From Aquamicrobium zhengzhouense (GTDB taxonomy: Bacteria > Pseudomonadota > Alphaproteobacteria > Rhizobiales > Rhizobiaceae): a stretch of 64,000 nucleotides of DNA. Positions 58,202 to 64,000 of the stretch are shown piece after piece (positions within the stretch are counted from its first letter, which is position 1; every line of letters begins with the position of its first letter). Below the pieces are notes generated by a model that was given only the letters and a program-made list of their open reading frames with translations, was not told where the DNA came from and did not search any database. The stretch covers positions 62,001 through 126,000 of the forward strand of contig NZ_JADGMQ010000005.1 in the NCBI RefSeq assembly GCF_016124105.1, read 5' to 3'. The position numbers were made by a program, and so were the translations under genes.

Positions 58202-58891
58202 TCAGTAGTTAACTTCGGAAGCCCAGTCCGTGTAGCGATCGCGATAGTCGTCAATCGTCACACCCCGGCGTGCTGCATCGATTTCCGCAGGTTGCCTCGG
58301 CCCCAGGAGATCGGCGGGATTTGCGATCTGCGCGGCCAGATTGTTCTGATAGGAACATCCGAAATTCGCCCAGTGCTTGTTGTCCGAGGTCTCCAGGAGG
58401 TCCTTCGGCCAGCGTCCGCACTGTCCCGTCGACGCCGTCATTTCCGCATAAACAAGCCGGATGGGAGCGGTGGCACCATATTTCGATGCATCGTAAGGCT
58501 GATGCGCAATGTGCCCGGAAGGGACGCCCTTGGCATGAAGGCGTTTGGCTATACCTTCCGCCACCAGACCTGCCGCCACCTGATTGCCAGACCCGTGCGG
58601 GACCAGCAGAGATACGACCGGAGCAGCCTTGCGGTCGTATCCGGCCATGAAACCGTCCACGATCGTCTTCTGCACTCGGGTCATGCCGCGGTCCATGCTG
58701 CCGACCGGGATATCGACTTTCTTGTCTCGCTCACCGACGACGATCGGATGGTTGGTCCGGTAATCGTCCGGCACCGAGCCCACCGTGATGCTATCCCGGT
58801 TGGCGCAGCCCCCCAAAAGAGCTGCGGCCATGACAATCACCAGCGGCACGCTTCCCTTGCGAGATAGTGTCGTGAAAGCCCCTTCACACAT
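58202..58891 (-). CDS. cpaD: Tad pilus outer-membrane lipoprotein CpaD
   Basis: A 229-residue lipoprotein with a signal sequence ending in the lipobox LLGGC near residue 28, then a CpaD domain (NHPIVVGERDKKVDIPVG, and the late Cys pair). It stabilises the CpaC secretin. GTG 58909 overlaps the cpaC stop but ATG 58891 has a better ribosome site (GGGGACGGG) and puts the lipobox at a normal distance, so it is preferred. Confidence 0.9.
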   Translation of the reverse strand: MCEGAFTTLSRKGSVPLVIVMAAALLGGCANRDSITVGSVPDDYRTNHPIVVGERDKKVDIPVGSMDRGMTRVQKTIVDGFMAGYDRKAAPVVSLLVPHGSGNQVAAGLVAEGIAKRLHAKGVPSGHIAHQPYDASKYGATAPIRLVYAEMTASTGQCGRWPKDLLETSDNKHWANFGCSYQNNLAAQIANPADLLGPRQPAEIDAARRGVTIDDYRDRYTDWASEVNY

Positions 58892-58905
58892 GTGCCCGTC
58901 CCCAA

Positions 58906-60417
58906 TCACTTGTAAATGAAGCCCACGACGCCGTGGTAGCGCCCGGCTGGCTTGTCGGTCTTCATGGTCCCGTAGACGCGATTGACGCGGTTCAGGAACA
59001 TGCCGGCGCCATCGCTGGCGGGATTGAAATTGTCATCCGGCTTGGCCAGCGCGGTTCGCGCCACCGGCTTTGACAGGTAGGGCGTCACGATGATGACCAG
59101 TTCGGTCTCGTTGCGCACAAAGTCTCGGCTGCGAAAAAGCGATCCCAGAACCGGGATTTTCGACAGGCCAGGCAATCCATTGGCCACCTGCCGCACATCA
59201 TCGCGCACCAGCCCCGCGATCATCATCGACCCGCCCGACGGGAGTTCGATCGTCGTGTCCGCCAGGCGCTTGCGGATGGAAATGATGTTGGAATCATGCG
59301 ACGAGATCGATCCTTCGACGGTCGGTTCCGACACCGAAGTCCGCACCTTCAGGCTGATCCTTCCGGGGGACAAAACCACCGGCAAGAATTCGAGACCAAT
59401 GCCATACTCGATCTGCCGATGGGTGTACTTGCGTTCCAGCGAGCCGTCATCGCGCTCCTCATTGCTGGTTTCGCTCAGCAAATTGAACTCGCCGCCGACG
59501 CGGAAGGTCGCCTTCTCTCCAGACACAGCAGTCAGAGTCGGCTCTGCCAGCGTCTTCATCACACCGGATTGTTCCATCGCCCTGAGGTAGGAGCTCAGCC
59601 GACCCTGCTGGAGCGTCAGATTGGAATCTGAGAGGGACTTTCCCAGACCGGGATACGTCTCGGACAGAGCGCTCCATGAGATGCCATCGACGTTGCCTGC
59701 ACCAATCAGATTTACGCCAAGCTGCTTCATCACGCTGCGACTGACTTCCGCCACCGTGACCTTGAGCGTGACCTGATCTTCGCCGACGATCTTCAGCATG
59801 TTGACGATACGGCTGGTGCGGCGTTGCTGATCCGGGTTGTTGATGTCGACGCCGCCTGCCGCATTGCCGCCAGCGGCGGTCATCGCATATTGGCCAGTCG
59901 TCGCTTCACCACCGGACACAAACAGCTGAGCGAGTTCTTCGGCCCGTTTGGCGTCGAGCGGCGTCTCGACTGTTCCGGTCAAGACAACGTTGTCATTGAT
60001 CAGTTCGGCCCGGATGTCCGATTCCGGCAGGAAGCGCTTGAGGTAGCCTTCCAAACCGGTCACATCGCGCTCGACCTGGATCTCGAGGCTCGCAACCTGC
60101 TCTCCGTTCGGGCCAAAGACGAAGATGTTCGTTTCGCCGACGGTCTTGCCGAACAGATAAATGCGTCTTGCCGTACGCGTCACCGCATCCGCAACTGCGG
60201 GATTGGCGACCAGAATGTCATAGGCATCGCGCGGAAGATCGATGACCCTCGACTTGTTCAGGCCAAGCTTGATCCGCTGATGAGCGCTTTGAGAAGAAAC
60301 ATTTACGGTTCCCTGCGCGTAGGCTGCAGGCAGCGAAAGGTTCATCGCTCCACCACAGGCCAGAAGCATCGCGATTACGCCTCCGGCAAATCGCGTCAGT
60401 ATAGATGCTGCGGTCAT
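58906..60417 (-). CDS. cpaC: Tad pilus secretin CpaC (RcpA)
   Basis: A 503-residue outer-membrane secretin. It has a signal peptide (cleavage after AYA near residue 34), the N-terminal pilus assembly domain (HQRIKLGLNKSRVIDLPRDA), a BON-like middle and the secretin core with LSETYPGLGKSL and the VPVLGSLFRSRDF-like KIPVLGSLFRSRDF end. It forms the pilus exit channel. ATG 60417 overlaps the cpaB stop. Confidence 0.95.
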   Translation of the reverse strand: MTAASILTRFAGGVIAMLLACGGAMNLSLPAAYAQGTVNVSSQSAHQRIKLGLNKSRVIDLPRDAYDILVANPAVADAVTRTARRIYLFGKTVGETNIFVFGPNGEQVASLEIQVERDVTGLEGYLKRFLPESDIRAELINDNVVLTGTVETPLDAKRAEELAQLFVSGGEATTGQYAMTAAGGNAAGGVDINNPDQQRRTSRIVNMLKIVGEDQVTLKVTVAEVSRSVMKQLGVNLIGAGNVDGISWSALSETYPGLGKSLSDSNLTLQQGRLSSYLRAMEQSGVMKTLAEPTLTAVSGEKATFRVGGEFNLLSETSNEERDDGSLERKYTHRQIEYGIGLEFLPVVLSPGRISLKVRTSVSEPTVEGSISSHDSNIISIRKRLADTTIELPSGGSMMIAGLVRDDVRQVANGLPGLSKIPVLGSLFRSRDFVRNETELVIIVTPYLSKPVARTALAKPDDNFNPASDGAGMFLNRVNRVYGTMKTDKPAGRYHGVVGFIYK

Positions 60418-61232
60418 TTGCCCGCCCCCACTTCCGTCACCTCACCGGAGCGGATCAGACGAACAACACCTCTTCGATCCATCCCGTAAACCAGATAGTC
60501 AGCCTCACGATCGACCTTTTCCTGCGCGTCAGCTACCGAGCGAAGCGCCAGCGTGAGACGGTCGGCCATTTGTTGCGCAACCGTGATGATTTCTGCCTGC
60601 TGCGGCGTCAGTTCGAGGGTCGCCGTATCGCCGACACGCACCAGCTTGCCGTCCTCATCTTCCTGAATGGCCTGATCGATCGCCAGAACCCTGATGTTCT
60701 TCAGGATCGTTTCGGTAACGTACCGTTCGCCCGCGCCGCTTTCTGTGTCGGTCGACCTGCGCGTCATGATGACGTCGACATTGTCATTGGGAAGAATAAA
60801 GCCGCCTGCAGACGTATCGGCCGCAATGCGCGTGGCAACCGCGCGCTTGCCGGATGGCAGGATCGCCGACATGAAGCTGTGCCCCTCACCAATCAGCTTG
60901 GCGCGGCGAAGAGGTTCACCCGCGTAAAGAGGAACACGCGCTATCGCGCCACCGAGTTCATCGAGTGCGTTTGGATCGCCGCTCTTGGTGATGAAGGCGT
61001 CGTTGACGCCGTCGGCTGGCCATGATTGCCAGGAGATGTTGCCGCCGATCGGCGCTCCCATCGGGACATCGCCGGATAGCACCATGACCTCAACCAGCTC
61101 TACCGCCGGCTCTTGAGCGACTGCCTGGAAATCCGTGTCAGCCGGCGTTGTCGCCATGTTCTTGGCGACGTACCCAGCTCCCACAGCTGCCGCAACAGCA
61201 ATGCCGAGTATGATCACACGAGATGGTGCCAT
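60414..61232 (-). CDS. cpaB: Tad pilus assembly protein CpaB (RcpC)
   Basis: A 272-residue protein with an N-terminal membrane helix (residues 5-27), an SAF domain (VMVLSGDVPMGAPIGGN) and an RcpC/CpaB domain (RIAADTSAGGFILPNDNVDVI). It probably binds peptidoglycan and helps place the secretin. ATG 61232 follows GGGGACCGGACGA; ATG 61247 is possible. A promoter-like sequence with a CtrA half site lies 62 bases upstream. Confidence 0.92.
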   Translation of the reverse strand: MAPSRVIILGIAVAAAVGAGYVAKNMATTPADTDFQAVAQEPAVELVEVMVLSGDVPMGAPIGGNISWQSWPADGVNDAFITKSGDPNALDELGGAIARVPLYAGEPLRRAKLIGEGHSFMSAILPSGKRAVATRIAADTSAGGFILPNDNVDVIMTRRSTDTESGAGERYVTETILKNIRVLAIDQAIQEDEDGKLVRVGDTATLELTPQQAEIITVAQQMADRLTLALRSVADAQEKVDREADYLVYGMDRRGVVRLIRSGEVTEVGAGK

Positions 61233-61293
61233 TCGTCCGGTCCCCATACAGACGCTCAATACGCCGACCGGACATTGACCTTCAATTCGTCAA

Positions 61294-61321
61294 ATTATGG
61301 TTAATGATGAACTTACATCAA
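61294..61321 (-). promoter_or_regulatory. candidate promoter of cpaB with CtrA half site
   Basis: On the minus strand TTGATG (61321-61316), a 16-base spacer and CATAAT (61299-61294) resemble a housekeeping promoter. An exact CtrA half site TTAACCAT (61304-61297) overlaps the -10 region. The gap between cpaA and cpaB is AT-rich, in contrast to the rest of the locus. Confidence 0.5.
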
Positions 61322-61347
61322 TGCTTAATATTTAGCTTTTCATTGTT

Positions 61348-61869
61348 TCATCCAGTAACGACCCTATCGAGAACCGTTTGAACCAATGAAGTGGACGGGT
61401 AGACGTAGAGCCCTGCCGCCCCTAGGGCGATGCCATAAGGTATTCCGGCTTTCTCATCAGCAAGATTGCGCAAGAAAATGTTATGACCGCTATAGGCCGC
61501 AACAACTGATCCGCGATACATAAGAATCGCCAAGGTAATCGTTCCGCCAAATATTGCGCCATAGGTGAGGTACTCCATCAGAACCACCGATGGCCCCATC
61601 CAGAGGGCAGTCGAAGCAAGCAGCTTCGCATCTCCGCCACCCATGACACCCGCCGCGAAAAGGGCGAACGTAACGCACAAGACTACAATGGCAGCAGCGA
61701 AGTGGCCGGAAATGGTAAAGAGATCCATTCCAGCAAATGGCGAGACAATGACGAACGAGACGACAAGGATCGCCGAGACGCGATTGGCGATGGTCATCGA
61801 AAGCAAATCCGACACCATCGCGAAGACCATGCAGAAGGGAAAGACAACAAAGATCAATGCTTCAAGCAT
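61348..61869 (-). CDS. cpaA: prepilin peptidase CpaA (TadV)
   Basis: A 173-residue integral membrane aspartyl protease with six helices and both catalytic Asp: one in SDLLSMTIAN near residue 20 and the GxGD motif variant GGGDAKLLA near residue 79. It cleaves the Flp prepilin leader. It follows flp by 85 bases and precedes cpaB. Size and motifs are normal for the short TadV branch. Confidence 0.93.
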   Translation of the reverse strand: MLEALIFVVFPFCMVFAMVSDLLSMTIANRVSAILVVSFVIVSPFAGMDLFTISGHFAAAIVVLCVTFALFAAGVMGGGDAKLLASTALWMGPSVVLMEYLTYGAIFGGTITLAILMYRGSVVAAYSGHNIFLRNLADEKAGIPYGIALGAAGLYVYPSTSLVQTVLDRVVTG

Positions 61870-61906
61870 TCACAAAGCCTTCATGGCCAAATCGAGCGCT
61901 GACCTG

Positions 61907-61947
61907 CGAATCAGAAAGATCGCCGAGACGGCGACCCTCCTGATTCG
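61907..61947 (-). terminator. two-tier hairpin between flp and cpaA
   Basis: A perfect 8-bp outer stem (CGAATCAG with CTGATTCG, 61907-61914 and 61940-61947) encloses a second 5-bp stem TCGCC with GGCGA. It begins 7 bases after the flp stop codon. No T tract follows, so it more likely limits read-through or protects the pilin mRNA end than stops transcription fully. Confidence 0.5.
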
Positions 61948-61954
61948 ATGCTCA

Positions 61955-62131
61955 TTACTTAACAGTGGTCGTCAGCTTGCCGGCGATCGCCGTGAACTGT
62001 TTGTCCAGGTTACCACCAAGCGTCGTAGCTCCAGCGATAATCGCAACTGCAATTAGCGCGGCGATCAGACCGTATTCGATGGCAGTAGCGCCGGATTCGT
62101 CTTTTACAAAACGTGCAATGAACTTTGACAT
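61955..62131 (-). CDS. flp: Flp/Tad major pilin
   Basis: A 58-residue class III (Flp) prepilin, too short for usual gene callers' thresholds. The leader MSKFIARFVKDESG is cut after G14; the mature end ATAIEYGLIAALIAVAIIAG has the conserved Glu at +5 (E19) and Tyr at +6 that Flp pilins share. ATG 62131 follows AGGAG at 8 bases. It is first in the minus-strand tad operon. Confidence 0.95.
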   Translation of the reverse strand: MSKFIARFVKDESGATAIEYGLIAALIAVAIIAGATTLGGNLDKQFTAIAGKLTTTVK

Positions 62132-62428
62132 GCGAGACTCCTAGCTCCAGGTGTTTACAGCTCTCCGTCAACGTTCTGCCGTGTTGATCGGATGGCTTGA
62201 CTATACTGACCCTCAATTGCCGCCACCTTAAGAAACACGATTACCGAAATCTTTACTTGGAGCTCTTCCTTGCTTGGTTAAGCTCCGATGAAGTACTACT
62301 TAAAATCCGATACAATTCTTTGCGCGCCCTTTCACAGCAGCAATTCCTGCAGGATCAAGCAGGTTGTTTAACCGTTGATTCACCATTCTCCCGCACTTTC
62401 CGCTCAGTAGTGGCGCGGGAGAACGCAG
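62132..62428. other. divergent regulatory gap between flp and the secretin-N-like gene
   Basis: About 300 bases without a gene, AT-richer than coding DNA. It has two one-mismatch CtrA half sites: TTGGTTAA (62274-62281, minus direction) and TTAACCGT (62368-62375, plus direction). No clear -35/-10 pair stands out. Confidence 0.5.
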
Positions 62429-62857
62429 ATGTTGCGTCAGGTTTCTGTTTATTTGAGCTCGGCAATACTGGGAATGGCTGTCGCCACGTTGATGGTCGGC
62501 GCTGCCAGCGCTGAACCGATCATGGTCGAGATGAACCAGGCCCGGATTGTAAAGCTTGCCCGCGCAGCAGACACTATTATCATCGGCAACCCGAATATTG
62601 CGGATGCTTCCGTCCAAGACGCCTCTACTCTTGTTCTGACAGGTAAAGGTTTCGGGGTCACCAATATGGTGGTTATCGATGCAGACGGTGAAGTCATCGT
62701 GGATGAGCAGATCGCCGTATCCCGGAACACAGCCAACACGGTCAGGGTGTACCGCCGCGCGCAGGTACAGACTCTCTCATGCTCGCCCTTCTGCGAAGGC
62801 GCCTATATGAATGAAGCGGAGCAGCAGGCGCAGAGCGCCCAGAACTTCGGTCACTGA
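62429..62857 (+). CDS. stand-alone pilus assembly N-terminal domain protein (secretin-N-like)
   Basis: A 142-residue protein with a signal peptide (cleavage after ASA near residue 28) followed by the domain found at the N-terminus of CpaC: EPIMVEMNQARIVKLARAADTIIIGNPNIADASV, given in part as IIIGNPNIADASV, then LVLTGKGFGVTNMVVID. It lacks the secretin core. It may help the CpaC ring or bind peptidoglycan in the periplasm. It is divergent from flp and followed by the TadE-like genes. Confidence 0.85.
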   Translation: MLRQVSVYLSSAILGMAVATLMVGAASAEPIMVEMNQARIVKLARAADTIIIGNPNIADASVQDASTLVLTGKGFGVTNMVVIDADGEVIVDEQIAVSRNTANTVRVYRRAQVQTLSCSPFCEGAYMNEAEQQAQSAQNFGH

Positions 62858-63006
62858 CGCGCCAAACGCCTCGCAACCTAGGCTTGATGCAGCGCGACAG
62901 GCGCTAACAAGTTCTTTCCGGAAACGGTCGCATTCGCGCAATCCCCAAAACGGGACATAAACACGACGCATGTAACCTTGCAGTATAAGTCGCGGGGGAC
63001 TGCATC

Positions 63007-63591
63007 GTGCAGGTAAAATCAGATCAGATCAGGCAATCCGGAAAACGGAAGTTTGAACTGCGTTACTTCTCGCGGGACGATGCTGGCAGCGTCGTCGTCG
63101 AGTTCGCTGTTCTTGCGATACCGTTCTCGCTCCTGGTGTTTGCCATTCTGGAGAGCTGCATCTCCTTCGCCGGCAACCAGCTTCTGATGAACGCAACTGA
63201 CGAGGTAGCCCGGGAGCTTCGGACCGGCCAGGTACGCGTACGAGATCTGGACAAGGACGAGAAGAAGAACATCGCCTTCGTTCGTGGCAAGGTCTGCGAA
63301 AAAATCGAAATCATTGTCTCGAAAGGCTGCCCGGGACTTCTCGTCGATCTGAAGAGCTATTCGACATTCACTGAGGCTGCCGATGCCCGGATCAAGTTCA
63401 AGAATGACGACGTCGATGACAGTGATTTCGGGGCGGAGCTTGGCAAATCCGGCACCATCAACCAGCTTCGCACCTTTTATCGCTGGCCGGTCATGACCGA
63501 CATCCTGCGCCAGTCCATGTCCAACATTAAGGGCGGCAAGACCCTCCATTACGCCAGCGTCACCTGGCGAAATGAGCTGTTCGATGACTAG
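63007..63591 (+). CDS. TadE-like minor pilin
   Basis: A 194-residue protein with a short basic leader and the TadE-type membrane segment DDAGSVVVEFAVLAIPFSLLVFAILE (part: GSVVVEFAVLAIP), with Gly before the cut site and Glu at +5, then a periplasmic domain with a Cys pair. It is a pseudopilin-like minor subunit of the Tad system. GTG 63007 is the start; a short Shine-Dalgarno GGGGGA lies upstream. It follows the secretin-N-like gene by 149 bases. Confidence 0.85.
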   Translation: MQVKSDQIRQSGKRKFELRYFSRDDAGSVVVEFAVLAIPFSLLVFAILESCISFAGNQLLMNATDEVARELRTGQVRVRDLDKDEKKNIAFVRGKVCEKIEIIVSKGCPGLLVDLKSYSTFTEAADARIKFKNDDVDDSDFGAELGKSGTINQLRTFYRWPVMTDILRQSMSNIKGGKTLHYASVTWRNELFDD

Positions 63592-63607
63592 GAGCCGAGG
63601 CAGCGCT

Positions 63608-64000
63608 ATGAATTCATCGATACAAGCCTTGAACCGGCCTTTCGCATGGCTCCGCTCGCAGCTGCGGTCTCTGGCCCACAACCAGCGCGGCGTCGCTGCA
63701 GTTGAGTTTGCACTCATCGCACCGATTTTGTTTGTGCTTTACTTTCTTTCCATGGAAGTTTCGCAAGCAATCGAGACAAATAAAAAGGTCAGCAGAATAT
63801 CTTCCATGGTGGCAGATCTCGTGACACAGGGGAGCATGTCTGCCACCACCCTTGATGAGATCATGGATATCGGAAAGGCGATCGTCTATCCCTACAACCG
63901 CACCGTCCCTTCCATTGAGATCATCGGCATCGAGGTTACCAATGAAAACAAGCCTCGTGCACGCGTTGCGTGGTCAAGGAAGAGCGTCAACAACAAGACG
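63608..64000 (+). CDS. TadE/TadG-like minor pilin, 3' truncated by window edge
   Basis: The frame from ATG 63608 stays open to the end of the window, giving 131 residues. It has a basic leader, then NQRGVAAVEFALIAPILFVLYFLSMEV, in part GVAAVEFALIAPI: Gly before the cut site, Glu at +5, and a long hydrophobic helix, as in TadE and TadG. It starts 16 bases after the previous pilin-like gene and is probably in the same operon. The rest of the locus lies beyond the window. Confidence 0.82.
   Translation, partial: MNSSIQALNRPFAWLRSQLRSLAHNQRGVAAVEFALIAPILFVLYFLSMEVSQAIETNKKVSRISSMVADLVTQGSMSATTLDEIMDIGKAIVYPYNRTVPSIEIIGIEVTNENKPRARVAWSRKSVNNKT

Overview
The window is a piece of alphaproteobacterial chromosome, most probably from the order Hyphomicrobiales (Rhizobiales). 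The evidence is the gene content: rlmN beside an IalB-family protein, dapB-gpmA, dapD/DUF805/dapE/truA/fmt, ubiE-ubiB-coaBC, miaB-phoH-ybeY-corC, DUF2794, and a Caulobacter-type cpa/tad pilus locus. GC content looks close to 60% by eye, coding is dense, and TTG and GTG starts are frequent. Genus cannot be resolved by reading alone. No rRNA, tRNA, CRISPR array, transposase, integrase or prophage gene was seen.

Layout. 1-5.4 kb: the end of a LysE-type exporter, a small membrane protein, rlmN, an IalB-like secreted protein, a DUF1232 protein, an AT-richer orphan nuclease-like gene, phhB and thpR. 4.8-8.7 kb: tesA divergent from a ybbA-ybbP-type ABC transporter. 8.9-16.1 kb: a BI-1 family membrane protein, a DUF2798 protein, the msbA-like/dapB/gpmA operon, glk, mgsA and mepA. 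16.2-21.6 kb: a dehydrogenase-fold protein, queG and a GST, then uppP convergent with a TSUP transporter and an NDUFA9-like protein. 21.8-26.8 kb: an NhaD-type antiporter, an M20 dipeptidase, a short RNase D, an acyltransferase and DUF2794. 27.3-34.1 kb: DUF1223, a LOG-type protein, dapD, DUF805, dapE, a membrane protein, truA and fmt. 34.4-41.7 kb: a diguanylate cyclase, upp, add, ubiE, ubiB, a FitAB/VapBC-type toxin-antitoxin pair and coaBC. 41.7-49.2 kb: an intergenic mosaic repeat, deoA, glcB, an AGCS symporter and a HyuA-like protein. 49.2-53.3 kb: miaB-phoH-ybeY-corC. 53.3-64 kb: the tad/cpa pilus locus, which runs off the end of the window.

How the genes work together. Three lysine/diaminopimelate genes (dapB, dapD, dapE), uppP and mepA serve peptidoglycan precursor supply and remodelling. 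queG, miaB, truA, rlmN, fmt and ybeY serve tRNA/rRNA modification and translation. upp, add and deoA salvage nucleobases. ubiE and ubiB make ubiquinone, and glcB closes the glyoxylate shunt. The pilus locus is a complete export and assembly set: pilin, prepilin peptidase, secretin, lipoprotein, localisation ATPase, motor ATPase and two platform proteins on the minus strand, with minor pilins divergent on the plus strand.

Most of the window is ordinary housekeeping DNA and no clear new multi-gene system was found. The best second-look items are the toxin-antitoxin pair overlapping coaBC with a nested operator palindrome, CtrA-like boxes ahead of the diguanylate cyclase, mepA and cpaB, a rod-like hairpin in the largest gene-free gap, an AT-rich orphan nuclease-like gene, a seven-residue in-frame duplication in a GST, and a two-tier hairpin directly after the pilin gene.
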